Origin: Kaistia geumhonensis
GTDB lineage: Bacteria > Pseudomonadota > Alphaproteobacteria > Rhizobiales > Kaistiaceae
Direction of reading: 5' to 3'
Length of the DNA: 64,000 bases
Assembly: GCF_030815145.1 (NCBI RefSeq)
Contig: NZ_JAUSWJ010000001.1
Coordinates: forward strand, 3,612,001 to 3,676,000
The notes beneath the pieces are model-generated. The model searched no databases and was not told where the DNA came from. It worked only from the letters and a program-made list of their open reading frames with translations. Shown here piece by piece: positions 41,413 to 50,660 of the stretch (the first letter of the stretch is position 1; each line of letters begins with the position of its first letter). Made by a program: the position numbers and the translations under genes.

Positions 41413-42939
41413 ATGACCAGCCCGCCCGTCGTCGCCTTCGCAGGCGTTTCGAAGACCTATGGCAACGGCACACTCGCGCTCGACGCGGTTTCGTTCTCGA
41501 TCGCGGCTGGCGTGATCCACGCCATCTGCGGCGAGAACGGGGCGGGCAAGTCGACCCTCATGAAGATCCTGTTCGGGCTCGAGCAGCCTTCGGCGGGCAC
41601 CGTGATGATCGACGGCGAGGTGGCGGCGATCACGTCGCCCCGCATCGCCGCCGCCAGGGGCATCGGCATGGTGCACCAGCATTTCTCGCTGGTGCCCTCG
41701 CTGACCGTCACCGAGAACATCGTGCTCGGCCAGGAGCCGCGCCGCGGCGCCTTCATCGACCGGGCGGGCGCGCGCCAGCGGGTCGTCGATCTCGCGCAAC
41801 GCTACAATCTCAACGTCGATCCCGACGCCGTCGTCCGCACGCTTTCGGTCGCCGCGCAGCAGAAGGTCGAGATCCTCAAGGCGCTGTCGCGCGACGTGCG
41901 CGTGCTGATCCTCGACGAGCCGACCGCTGTCCTGACGCCGCCCGAGACGGACGAGCTTTTCGAGCGGCTGCGCGACCTCCGCGCGGCCGGGCTCACCATC
42001 CTGTTCATTTCGCACAAGCTGCGCGAGGTGCGGGCGCTCGCGAGCCATGTCACCGTGCTCAGGGCCGGCCGGCTTGCCGGCGACGACCCGCTCGCCGCGA
42101 TCGGTGACGATGCGATCGCCCGCCTCGTGATGGGCCAGGCGGCGCGGCCGGAACCGAAGCGCGGCGGCCGCGCGGCGGGCGCCGCCACCGTCACGCTCGC
42201 CGGCGTCTCCCTTGCCGCCCGCGACGCGGCCGACCGCCTGCACGGCATCGAACTCGCCATCCATGCCGGCGAGATCCTCGGCGTCGCCGGCGTCGACGGC
42301 AGCGGCCAGCGCGGCCTCGTCTCGCTGTTGACCGGCCGTCTGCAGCCGAGCGGCGGCGCGATCGCCTATCACGGCTTTCCGATCGCCGGCCTTGGGACCG
42401 CGGCGCTGCGCCGGCGCGGGCTTGCCCATCTTCCGGCCGACCGGTTCCATGACGGCGGATCGAAGCGGATGTCGCTGGTCGAGAACGCCATGGCCGGCGC
42501 GCACCGCCTCGCAGCCTTTTCAGCGGGCCCCTTTCTGAAGCGTCATGCGATGGAGGCGCGGACCGCCGAGATGATCGAGCAGTACAATGTCCGCGCGCCG
42601 GGACCGAGGGCGCCGCTCTCGGCGCTATCCGGCGGCAACGCGCAGAAGCTGATCGCGGCGCGTGAGTTCGCGACGGAGCCGCGCTTCCTGATCGCCGACC
42701 AGCCGACACGCGGCATCGATGTCGCCGCCGCGGCATTCCTGCACGAGCGGCTGTCGGAACTCGCCGGAAGAGGCTGCGCCATCCTCCTCATCACCGCCGA
42801 TCTGGACGAACTGCTGAAGCTTTCGGACCGGATCGTCGTGCTCCATGCCGGCAGGATCGTCGCCCGCATGGTGAACGGCCCCGACCTGACGCCGGAGCGG
42901 CTCGGCCCCTCTATGCTCGGACTGGAGGCTGCGGCATGA
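41413..42939 (+). CDS. Nucleoside ABC transporter ATPase, two domains
   Basis: 508 residues. The first domain is complete: Walker A GENGAGKSTLMKI, Q-loop VHQHFSLVPSLTV, LSVAAQQKVEILKAL in the signature place and Walker B VLILDEPTAVLTP. The second has GVDGSGQRGLVSLL as degenerate Walker A, LSGGNAQKLIAAREF and FLIADQPTRGID. This layout matches the YufO/RbsA-like ATPases of BMP importers. It begins eight bases after the binding-protein stop and overlaps the next gene (ATGA). Confidence 0.93.
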   Translation: MTSPPVVAFAGVSKTYGNGTLALDAVSFSIAAGVIHAICGENGAGKSTLMKILFGLEQPSAGTVMIDGEVAAITSPRIAAARGIGMVHQHFSLVPSLTVTENIVLGQEPRRGAFIDRAGARQRVVDLAQRYNLNVDPDAVVRTLSVAAQQKVEILKALSRDVRVLILDEPTAVLTPPETDELFERLRDLRAAGLTILFISHKLREVRALASHVTVLRAGRLAGDDPLAAIGDDAIARLVMGQAARPEPKRGGRAAGAATVTLAGVSLAARDAADRLHGIELAIHAGEILGVAGVDGSGQRGLVSLLTGRLQPSGGAIAYHGFPIAGLGTAALRRRGLAHLPADRFHDGGSKRMSLVENAMAGAHRLAAFSAGPFLKRHAMEARTAEMIEQYNVRAPGPRAPLSALSGGNAQKLIAAREFATEPRFLIADQPTRGIDVAAAAFLHERLSELAGRGCAILLITADLDELLKLSDRIVVLHAGRIVARMVNGPDLTPERLGPSMLGLEAAA

Positions 42940-44027
42940 TCCGCTCCGCCTTCGCTTCCCTCGTCCTCACCGCCCTCCTGCTCGTGCTCGTCGTCGGCGT
43001 CGTGCTGGTGCCGATCGCGATGCGCCTGCCGGATCCGCTCGCGGTGCTCGACATGTTCGTGCTCGGCCCGTTCCGCAATCCGCGCCATACCGGCAACATC
43101 GTCGAGATGGCGACGCCGGCCATGATGTGCGGCCTCGCCGTGGCGATCATGTTCCGAGCCGGCATGTTCAATCTCGGCGTCGAGGGCGCCTTCTTCCTTG
43201 GCGGCCTCGCGACGGTGGCGACGGTGCTGGTCGTGCCGCTGCCCGGCTGGGCGATGGCGCCGGTCGGCCTCCTCGTCGGCGCCGTCGTCGGCTCCAGCAT
43301 CTGCGCGGTGCCCGGCTATCTCAAGGCGCGCTACGAGGCTTCGGAACTCGTTTCCTCGCTGATGCTGAACTTCGCGGCGCTCTTCCTGGGGCTCTTCATC
43401 GTCAACTATTTCCTGCGCGATCCGGCGGCCGGGGCCATGGTCTCCTACAAGATCCCGGTGGACGCGCGACTGCCGCGCCTCGTCGGCGGAACGCGCATTC
43501 ATCTCGGCACGATTGTCGCCGTGGCCGCCTGCCTGATCGGGGCCGTCTATCTCTTCATGACGCGCGGCGGCTTCGAATCGCGGATCGTCGGCCTCAATCC
43601 CGGCTTCGCAGCGCATCTCGGCCTGCCCATCCGCTGGATCACGCTGCGCGCGCAGCTGATCGGCGGCCTGATCGCGGCCGGCGCCGGCGGCATCGAGATG
43701 CTCGGGATCTATCAGCGCTTCTCGTGGCAATCGCTGCCCGGCAATGGCTGGACGGGCGTGGTGGCGGCCATCCTCGCCCGCGACAACCCGATCCTGATCA
43801 TCCCCGCGGCGCTGTTCCTCTCCTACCTCCAGGTAGGCGGCGACCTCATCGCGCGCAATTTCGACGTGCCGAGCGAAGCCGTCGGCCTCATCCAGGCGCT
43901 GGTGCTGCTGGTCGTCACCTCTTCGGCGATCATGCGCAATCCACGCCTCATGCGCTTCATCCAGGGACGCAGCAATGCTGCGACCAAGACGGGCGAGCCG
44001 AAGGCCGCCGAACGGAGCCCCGCATGA
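42936..44027 (+). CDS. Nucleoside ABC transporter permease, YufP type
   Basis: 363 residues, roughly ten hydrophobic segments. The BPD_transp_2 signature appears as ATPAMMCGLAVAIMFRAGMF then NLGVEGAFFLGGLATV. Later RIVGLNPGFAAHLGLPIRW and GNGWTGVVAAILARDNPI fit BMP-type permeases. ATGA overlaps at both ends with its neighbours show strict co-translation. Confidence 0.92.
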   Translation: MIRSAFASLVLTALLLVLVVGVVLVPIAMRLPDPLAVLDMFVLGPFRNPRHTGNIVEMATPAMMCGLAVAIMFRAGMFNLGVEGAFFLGGLATVATVLVVPLPGWAMAPVGLLVGAVVGSSICAVPGYLKARYEASELVSSLMLNFAALFLGLFIVNYFLRDPAAGAMVSYKIPVDARLPRLVGGTRIHLGTIVAVAACLIGAVYLFMTRGGFESRIVGLNPGFAAHLGLPIRWITLRAQLIGGLIAAGAGGIEMLGIYQRFSWQSLPGNGWTGVVAAILARDNPILIIPAALFLSYLQVGGDLIARNFDVPSEAVGLIQALVLLVVTSSAIMRNPRLMRFIQGRSNAATKTGEPKAAERSPA

Positions 44028-44938
44028 CCGAGCTCGATCTCATGGGCCTCGTCGACTTCGTCCCGGCGGTCCTCCGCGTCACGACTCCGATCCTCCTCGC
44101 CGCGCTCGGGGTGCTGATCTCCGACCGCGCCGGCGTCCTCAATATCGGCGTCGAGGGCATGATGCTGTCGGGCGCCTTCGCGGGCGTCGTCGCGAGCGCG
44201 GCCACCGGCAGCGCGACGGCGGGCCTCCTCGCGGCCATCGTTGCCGGCGGCCTGCTAGGCGCCGTGCTCGCCGCCGCCGTGCAGATTCTCAAGTCCGACC
44301 TCATCCTCTCCGGCATCGCCCTCAACATCGCCGCTGCGGCGGGGACCACGTTGCTCCTCTTCCTGATGACCGGCGACAAGGGCATGTCGGGCTCGCTGGC
44401 GAGCAAGGTCCTGCCGAATGTCGCCATTCCTTGGATCGCCGACGTACCCGTTCTCGGCACGCTTCTGTCCGGCCATCACGTCCTCACCTATGCCGCCTTC
44501 CTGGCGGTTCCGGGGGTGGGCATCTTCCTGACGCGCACGCCCCTCGGCCTTCGCCTTCGCGCCGTGGGCGAGAGCCCGGAATCGGCGGCCATCGCGGGAA
44601 TCAACGTCGTTCGGGTTCAGGTCATGGCGCTGATCGTGTCCGGGGCTTTCGCCGGAACGGGCGGCGCCTTCCTCTCCATGGGCTATGTCAGCTGGTTCTC
44701 GCAGGACATGAGCGCAGGTCGCGGGTTCATCGCGCTGGCCGCCGAGGTCATGGGGCATGGCGGGGCCTCGGGAACGATGTTCGCCTCGCTGCTTCTCGGT
44801 GCGGCCGAGGCCATCGCCGTCGCGCTGCAGGGCAGGGGGCTACCGAGCGAACTGATGCAGACCGTGCCCTATGTCGTGCCGGTTGTCGCGCTCGTCGTCT
44901 ATGCAAGGCGCCGCCAGCGCCTTCTCGCGCGAGCCTGA
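44024..44938 (+). CDS. Nucleoside ABC transporter permease, YufQ type
   Basis: 304 residues. TPILLAALGVLISDRAGVLN then IGVEGMMLSGAFAGVVAS is the family signature, and LGLRLRAVGESPESAAIAGI marks the ATPase-contact loop. Second membrane half of the importer. An 81-base gap follows before the nucleoside hydrolase, with an AAAGGA ribosome site but no evident terminator, so that gene is probably in the same transcript. Confidence 0.92.
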   Translation: MTELDLMGLVDFVPAVLRVTTPILLAALGVLISDRAGVLNIGVEGMMLSGAFAGVVASAATGSATAGLLAAIVAGGLLGAVLAAAVQILKSDLILSGIALNIAAAAGTTLLLFLMTGDKGMSGSLASKVLPNVAIPWIADVPVLGTLLSGHHVLTYAAFLAVPGVGIFLTRTPLGLRLRAVGESPESAAIAGINVVRVQVMALIVSGAFAGTGGAFLSMGYVSWFSQDMSAGRGFIALAAEVMGHGGASGTMFASLLLGAAEAIAVALQGRGLPSELMQTVPYVVPVVALVVYARRRQRLLARA

Positions 44939-45019
44939 CCCGCCGCGATCCCCACCTTACCCAAGATTCATACGCATCGCCGGGCCCCGGCCGCGGCGGA
45001 CAGAAAGGACGCTTCGCTG

Positions 45020-45979
45020 ATGGAAACGATCAAGGTCATCTTCGACACGGACCCCGGCGTCGACGATGCCATGGCGCTCCTCTTCCTGCATCGCGCACCG
45101 CAGGTGGAAATCGTCGGCGTCACGACCACTTTCGGCAACGGCCGGATCGATACGACGACCTGGAACGCGCTCTACCTGACGGAGCGCTTCGGCATCGACG
45201 CACCGGTCGCCAGCGGCCCGGCGGCGCCCCTGGTCGGGCCGGCGCCGCCGCCGACGGACTTCGTCCACGGCGCGAACGGCCTCGGCGACATCCCGCTGCC
45301 GGCAACTCTCCGCCGGAAAGCCGACCCGCGGCCGGCACATCGCTTCATCATCGACACGGTCCGTGCCCATCCGGGCGAAATCACCATCGTCGCGGTCGGG
45401 CGGATGACCAATCTCGCCCTGGCGCTTCGCGAGGACCCTGCGATCGCCGGCCTCGTCCGCGAGATCGTCATCATGGGTGGCGCCTTCGGCCATAACGGCT
45501 TCCACGGCAATGTGACGCCGGTGGCCGAGGCCAATATCCATGGGGATCCGCTCGCCGCCGACGAGGTGTTCGGCGGCATCTGGCGGATCACCGTGGTCGG
45601 GCTGGACGTCACGCAGCGCACCCAGATGACGACCGACTATCTTCGTGCGCTCGCGCGGGATGGCGGCGAGGCGGGGCGGTTCATCTGGGACATCACGCGC
45701 TTCTACGTGGCGTTCCATCACGCGGCAGGCGTCGCGGACATGTTCGTCCACGATTCCTCCGCCGTCGCCTATCTCATCGATCCGTCGCTCTTCACGACGC
45801 GGCGCGGATCGATCCGCGTCGTCACCGATGGGATCGCGACCGGCCAGACCATGCTGAAGCCGGACGAGTACAATTTCCCGCCCGGGCCCTGGGACGACCG
45901 CCCCTCGCACGCCGTCTGCATCGACGTCGATACGGCCCGGCTGCTGTCGCTCTACCGCGACACGATCACCGCAGCCTGA
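45020..45979 (+). CDS. Inosine-uridine preferring nucleoside hydrolase
   Basis: 319 residues, cytoplasmic. The calcium-binding motif DTDPGVDDAMALLF stands at the N-terminus, with GVTTTFGN, IVAVGRMTNLALAL, IVIMGGAFGHNGFHGNVTP, AEANIHGDPLAADEVF and a C-terminal HDSSAVAYLIDP. It splits an imported nucleoside to base and ribose, which fits its place directly after the BMP importer. The Gly replaces the more common Pro in VAVGRMTN (usually LGPLTN), a minor variation. A hairpin follows the stop. Confidence 0.93.
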   Translation: METIKVIFDTDPGVDDAMALLFLHRAPQVEIVGVTTTFGNGRIDTTTWNALYLTERFGIDAPVASGPAAPLVGPAPPPTDFVHGANGLGDIPLPATLRRKADPRPAHRFIIDTVRAHPGEITIVAVGRMTNLALALREDPAIAGLVREIVIMGGAFGHNGFHGNVTPVAEANIHGDPLAADEVFGGIWRITVVGLDVTQRTQMTTDYLRALARDGGEAGRFIWDITRFYVAFHHAAGVADMFVHDSSAVAYLIDPSLFTTRRGSIRVVTDGIATGQTMLKPDEYNFPPGPWDDRPSHAVCIDVDTARLLSLYRDTITAA

Positions 45980-45991
45980 GGACGGCGGCAA

Positions 45992-46012
45992 CCGGCCGGT
46001 GATCCCGGCCGG
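45992..46012 (+). terminator. Terminator-like hairpin after the nucleoside operon
   Basis: Two CCGGCCGG arms form an 8-bp stem around TGATC, followed by CCTCTTCTGCTTT. It closes the LacI-controlled operon and lies 135 bases before the convergent serine hydrolase stop. Confidence 0.6.
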
Positions 46013-46145
46013 CCTCTTCTGCTTTCGGAAGCTGCAATTCGGGCATCGAGCAAGCGCAGCGCGTCGTCCCCGGCACCCCCGGGCGAGGTGAGAAGGGGTC
46101 TCTCGGCGACCGTCATATCCTCCCGGTCCGCGGACCCCGAGTCCG

Positions 46146-47747
46146 TCAGCGCCGGATGAACAGGCCGAAGCCGTTCCCGCCGAGATAGCCGATCCTCATT
46201 TCGCCCGCCGGCCCGAAGGCGACCGACGAGAGCGAGCCGTCCGGCTCGTTTTCGCTGGAAGGGCTGATCGCGAACGTCCCGCCGTCCCGATGGCGCAGCG
46301 GGTAGGTCTGGCGCGCTGGACCGATCGAGAGCTCGAGACGATCGCCGACCTCCGTGATCGTCGCCTCGCCGAAATAGGGATTGGCATAGACGCCGACATA
46401 GCTCGAGAGTGCCGCGGCCGCGGTCGGATGTTCCGGTGGCTGCTTTCCGACGAGATCGCCCACCGGCTTCGAGAGCGCGCCGAGACGCGGCCCGTACAGG
46501 GCGAACCAGTCCGTCGTGATGTCGCCGAACTGGACGAGATCCATGAACGATGCGCCGATGGCCTCGGCCGCGCCGGTCGATGCCGCGTTGGTCAGGATGA
46601 CAATGCCGACATCGGCCGAGGGCAGCATGGCATAATAGGTGCCGGCTCCGCGCGCGAAGGCGCCCGAATGGCTGATCAGCGTCCGGCCGGCCGGCGTGAT
46701 CCCCACTCCGAAACCGTAACCATAGAAGCCTGGCCGCGCGTCGACGGCGTAGGACGGCGACGAGATCATTTCAGCCGTAATCGCGGGAAGCAGCGCGTCC
46801 TCGGGAATGATCCGCCGGCCGCCGAACTCGCCTTTCTGAAGGATCATCGCCATCCAGCGCGCCAGATCGTTCACCGACGAACTGACGCCGCCGGCAGGCG
46901 ATTGCTCATCCGGTTGTCGCTGGTATTTCGGCTGGTAGACGTCGCCCACCTTCACGTGGCCGAAGGCGCGATCCGGCCGCTTCTCGAAATCGGCGAAACG
47001 GGAGCTCGTCGAGGTCATGCCGAGAGGTTCGTAGAGGGCGGTCTCGGCGAGATCCTCCCATGGCTTCCCCGCCGCGGCGGCAACCGATTCAGCGGCCGCC
47101 GTCAGTCCGAAATTCGTGTAGGCATAGGTGTCGCGAAAGCCGTCGAGCGGCAACAGGCGCAGACGCTCGAGGACGGCTCGCCGATCAAAGCCGATATCCT
47201 CCAGATCGTCGCCGGCATGATCCGGCAGACCCGAGCGGTGGCTGAAGAGATCGGCGATCGTGACATGCTGCGTCACCCATGGATCCTTCAGCGCAAACCA
47301 GGGCAGGTGGGTGACGACCGGCGTGTCCCATGCGACGACGCCACGTCCGACCGCGTGGGCGACCACGCTGCCGGCGAGCGACTTCGACAGCGAGGCGATC
47401 TGGAAGACCGTGTCGGCATCGACGGGAGCCGGGTCGCCGACCTTGCGCACGCCGAAGCCTCTGGCGTAGACGGTTCGCCCGTCATGGACGACGGCGATGG
47501 CCAGACCCGGAATGCCGGTGCGGCTCATGATCGACTGAGCAATCGCGTCGAGGCCGGCGACCGCCTTATCGATCTGTCCGTCGGGAATGGGAACGGCCGA
47601 TATCTGCGGCGGCAGCACATCGGCAAGAACCGCAGCAGCGAGCACCGGGCTTGCGAGAAGGGCGAGCGCTACGAGGGACGCTTTCAGCGTCCGATCGATG
47701 GCGCGCGACGCAAATCCGTCCGAACCTGGGGCGCGGTCATTCATCAT
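46146..47747 (-). CDS. Exported serine hydrolase, class C beta-lactamase fold with C-terminal lipocalin-like domain
   Basis: 533 residues. The hydrophobic start LKASLVALALLASPVLAAAVLA indicates export. Catalytic motifs: Ser-x-x-Lys in QIASLSKSLAGS, Tyr-x-Asn in YAYTNFGLTAA, and HSGAFARGAG in the KTG place. After ~residue 400 a separate beta domain (YVGVYANPYFGEATITEVG, LELSIGPARQTYPLRHRDGG) resembles DUF3471. The start at 47747 has GGAGGA six bases upstream. Such proteins are D-aminopeptidases, esterases or penicillin-binding-like enzymes; the substrate is unknown. Divergent from the SOS-controlled repair genes. Confidence 0.87.
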   Translation of the reverse strand: MMNDRAPGSDGFASRAIDRTLKASLVALALLASPVLAAAVLADVLPPQISAVPIPDGQIDKAVAGLDAIAQSIMSRTGIPGLAIAVVHDGRTVYARGFGVRKVGDPAPVDADTVFQIASLSKSLAGSVVAHAVGRGVVAWDTPVVTHLPWFALKDPWVTQHVTIADLFSHRSGLPDHAGDDLEDIGFDRRAVLERLRLLPLDGFRDTYAYTNFGLTAAAESVAAAAGKPWEDLAETALYEPLGMTSTSSRFADFEKRPDRAFGHVKVGDVYQPKYQRQPDEQSPAGGVSSSVNDLARWMAMILQKGEFGGRRIIPEDALLPAITAEMISSPSYAVDARPGFYGYGFGVGITPAGRTLISHSGAFARGAGTYYAMLPSADVGIVILTNAASTGAAEAIGASFMDLVQFGDITTDWFALYGPRLGALSKPVGDLVGKQPPEHPTAAAALSSYVGVYANPYFGEATITEVGDRLELSIGPARQTYPLRHRDGGTFAISPSSENEPDGSLSSVAFGPAGEMRIGYLGGNGFGLFIRR

Positions 47748-48005
47748 GTCAGGTCCTCCCCCGGTGGTCATCATGCGAAGCGCCCGTACCGGTCTATCGG
47801 TGCATTCGACGACATGTCGCGATCGGAACTCTAGCGCGAAATACGCCTGCGCCGACAAGACTCGGCCATCAGGTCAGACGCTCCGGATACACGCGCCGGC
47901 AATCAGCCGTGCTTAGACGATGGTGTCCCATGCCGGTGGCACCCGACCGAAAGCTTGTCGTCTCTCTGTTCACAAGTGACTCCAAACCGACGCGCGAGGC
48001 TGTTA

Positions 48006-48020
48006 GAACAAAACATGAAC
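48006..48020 (+). promoter_or_regulatory. LexA (SOS) box of the alphaproteobacterial type
   Basis: GAACAAAACATGAAC fits GAAC-N7-GAAC exactly. It ends 16 bases before the start codon of the radical SAM repair gene, so LexA bound here would block transcription or early elongation. The AT-rich spacer agrees with known alphaproteobacterial LexA sites. Confidence 0.82.
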
Positions 48021-48036
48021 ATAGAAAGGTGGGCCG

Positions 48037-49251
48037 ATGGCACAGAGCAGCCTCGACAAGCTCCGCATCCTCGCCGATGCAGCGAAATACGACGCCTCCT
48101 GCGCTTCGTCGGGGGCGGAGAAGCGGATCGCGAAGCCCGGCGGTATCGGCTCGACGACAGGCAGCGGCATTTGTCATTCCTACACGCCGGACGGACGCTG
48201 TGTGTCGCTCCTCAAGATCCTGCTCACCAATTACTGCCTGTTCGACTGCGCGTACTGCATCAACCGCCGCTCGTCGAATGTGCGGCGGGCGCGGTTCAGC
48301 GTCGACGAAGTCGTCGATCTGACGCTCGGCTTCTACAAGCGCAACTATATCGAGGGGCTTTTCCTGTCCTCCGGTATCATACGCTCGCCCGACTATACGA
48401 TGGAGCAGATGATGCTGGTGGCGAGGAAGCTGCGTCGCGACCATGGCTTCGCCGGTTATATTCATCTGAAGGCCATCCCTGAAGCGAGCCCCTGGCTTCT
48501 GGAACAGGCCGGCCTTTTTGCCGACCGGATGTCCGTAAACATCGAACTCGCATCCGATGTGAGCTTGAAGAGGCTGGCTCCCGAGAAGGACAGCCGCTCG
48601 ATCAGCTCGGCCATGGGCCAGATGAGCGAGCGCATCGCCGAGGCGCGCGAGGAGCGGCGCTCCTTTGCGCCGGCCGGCCAGAGCACGCAGATGATCGTCG
48701 GCGCCGACGAGACCACCGACGAGGCGGTCCTGCGCACCAGCGCCACGCTCTATTCGGAATACCGATTGAAGCGCGTCTATTATTCCGCCTTCAGCCCGAT
48801 TCCCGAAGCGAGCCCGAATCTGCCGGTCAAGGCACCGCCGCTTCGTCGCGAGAACCGCCTCTACCAGGCCGACTGGCTGCTCCGTTTCTACGGCTTCACA
48901 GTCGAGGAGATCGCGGCCGGCGGCGAGGGGGGTATGCTGGATCTGCGCATCGACCCGAAGCTGGCTTACGCCCTCAAGCATCGAGAGCGCTTTCCGGTCG
49001 ATGTAAACAGCGCTGATCGCGAACTGCTCCTGCGCGTTCCCGGGCTCGGCAGCCGCGCGGTTGATAAGATCATCGCCAGCCGGCGCCAGACCCGGCTCAG
49101 ATGGGAGGACGTCGCGCGGCTCAGCGGCGGCCTCCGCCGCGCCAGGGTATTCCTGGTGACGGCCGACCATCATCCCGCCCGACTGATCGACCGGGCGGAT
49201 CTCCGCGACCGGCTGACGCCGCCGGCGCGGCAGTTGAACCTCTTCGAATGA
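48037..49251 (+). CDS. Putative DNA modification/repair radical SAM protein (TIGR03916 type)
   Basis: 404 residues. The radical SAM cluster is in TNYCLFDCAYCINRRSSN (Cys67, Cys71, Cys74), followed by FLSSGIIRSPDYTMEQM and HLKAIPEAS. The C-terminal ~90 residues hold a helix-hairpin-helix DNA-binding element, DVNSADRELLLRVPGLGSRAV and a second RWEDVARLSGGLRRARVF. The family is known as the partner of a DUF4130/uracil-DNA-glycosylase-like protein, here encoded next with an ATGA overlap. The chemical reaction is unknown; a direct reversal of a base lesion, as in spore photoproduct lyase, is an analogy only. Its own LexA box puts it in the SOS response. Confidence 0.92.
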   Translation: MAQSSLDKLRILADAAKYDASCASSGAEKRIAKPGGIGSTTGSGICHSYTPDGRCVSLLKILLTNYCLFDCAYCINRRSSNVRRARFSVDEVVDLTLGFYKRNYIEGLFLSSGIIRSPDYTMEQMMLVARKLRRDHGFAGYIHLKAIPEASPWLLEQAGLFADRMSVNIELASDVSLKRLAPEKDSRSISSAMGQMSERIAEAREERRSFAPAGQSTQMIVGADETTDEAVLRTSATLYSEYRLKRVYYSAFSPIPEASPNLPVKAPPLRRENRLYQADWLLRFYGFTVEEIAAGGEGGMLDLRIDPKLAYALKHRERFPVDVNSADRELLLRVPGLGSRAVDKIIASRRQTRLRWEDVARLSGGLRRARVFLVTADHHPARLIDRADLRDRLTPPARQLNLFE

Positions 49252-50660
49252 AGCGGCGCGTCGAGCTTCAGGAGGGCGCCGATCTCGACGGGTTCCGGCG
49301 CGCCGCCCGGGCCCTCTTCGCCGGGCAGGTGCCGCCTGAAGACATCGTATGGACCACAGGCGGCATTCCGGCCCTGTTTGGCGAGGGACAGGTACCCGAG
49401 GCGCCGCGGTTGGCGCTTCCGCGCGCGGTCGCCGATCTCGTCGGTCTCGTCGTCTGTCATCGCGATCCCGAGCGGTATGCGCTCCTCTATGCGCTCATCT
49501 GGCGGGTGCTGCACGGAGAGCGCGACTTGCTCACACTCGCGAGCGATCCTCTCGTCCATCGCCTGGCGATGATGGCGAAGACGATCCGGCGCGATGTGCA
49601 CAAGATGCATGCCTTCGTCCGCTTCCGCGCCGTCCCGGCCGATGGCGGGGAGCATTTCGTCGCCTGGTTCGAGCCCGATCACTTTGTTCTCGCGCTCGCC
49701 GCGCCTTTCTTCGTCGATCGCTTCCGCGGCATGCGCTGGTCGATCCTGACCCCCGTGGGCTCGCTGCATTGGGACACCGTCGCGCTGGCGATCGGCCCGG
49801 CGGCGGATCGGCGCGATGCGGCGGGCGGGGACATTATCGAGGAAAGCTGGCGCGGCTACTACGAAAGCGCCTTCAACCCGGCCCGGGTCAATCCGGCGTT
49901 GATGCGAGCGGAGATGCCGAAGCGCTATTGGCGCAACCTGCCGGAGGCGAACCTCATCCCGGGCCTCGTCCGATCGGCCGCCTCACGCGTTGGGGAGATG
50001 ACGGAGCGCGCGGCCGTGCCCTCCGCCAAGCGCAATCCGGAAAAGGCGGTGGCAGCCATGTCGGACCAGGACCCCAAGACGCTCGAGGCGCTCAACAGCC
50101 TGATCGCAGCTTCCGAACCAATGGTAAAGGGCGGGACGCGCGCCGTGCTCGGCGAGGGGCCGATCGGGGCCGACATCGCTTTTGTCGGCGAGCAACCGGG
50201 CGATCAGGAGGATATCGAGGGGCGGCCGTTCGTGGGGCCGGCCGGCGTGATGCTCGATCGTGCGATGCGTGAGGTCGGCATCGCTCGCTCCAGGGTCTAT
50301 GTCACCAATGCGGTGAAACATTTCAAGTACGAGCAGCGCGGCAAGCGGCGGCTGCACCAGTCCCCGACGGCCGGCGAGGTGAAGCACTATCGCTGGTGGC
50401 TGATGCGCGAGCTTGCTTTCGTCGAGCCGAAGCTGGTGGTGGCGCTCGGCGCGACCGCCGTCCTCGCGCTGACGGGAAAGGCGTTGCCAGTGACCAGGAT
50501 GCGCGGTCCTCACGAGCTCGGCGGCCACAAGGGCTTTATCACCGTCCACCCGTCCTACCTGCTGCGCATCCCCGACCCCTCCGCCAAAGAAGCCGCCTAC
50601 GCCCAATTCCTCGACGACCTCAGCGCCGTGAGGGCGCTGTCGGCGGAGGTAGAGCGGTGA
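49248..50660 (+). CDS. DUF4130-UdgX fusion, uracil-DNA glycosylase family
   Basis: 470 residues, two parts. Residues ~1-240 are the DUF4130/TIGR03915 DNA-metabolism domain (YALIWRVLHGERDLL, MMAKTIRRDVHKMHAFVRFR, YYESAFNPARVNP, RYWRNLPEA). Residues ~265-470 are UdgX: motif GEQPGDQED at 314-322, then GRPFVGPAG, and the UdgX-specific loop KHFKYEQRGKRRLHQSP with the His (370) that in characterised UdgX forms a covalent bond to the uracil site; the late motif is VHPSYLLR. It overlaps the radical SAM stop (ATGA). Likely a damage-processing enzyme that attacks or traps uracil in DNA. Confidence 0.92.
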   Translation: MKRRVELQEGADLDGFRRAARALFAGQVPPEDIVWTTGGIPALFGEGQVPEAPRLALPRAVADLVGLVVCHRDPERYALLYALIWRVLHGERDLLTLASDPLVHRLAMMAKTIRRDVHKMHAFVRFRAVPADGGEHFVAWFEPDHFVLALAAPFFVDRFRGMRWSILTPVGSLHWDTVALAIGPAADRRDAAGGDIIEESWRGYYESAFNPARVNPALMRAEMPKRYWRNLPEANLIPGLVRSAASRVGEMTERAAVPSAKRNPEKAVAAMSDQDPKTLEALNSLIAASEPMVKGGTRAVLGEGPIGADIAFVGEQPGDQEDIEGRPFVGPAGVMLDRAMREVGIARSRVYVTNAVKHFKYEQRGKRRLHQSPTAGEVKHYRWWLMRELAFVEPKLVVALGATAVLALTGKALPVTRMRGPHELGGHKGFITVHPSYLLRIPDPSAKEAAYAQFLDDLSAVRALSAEVER

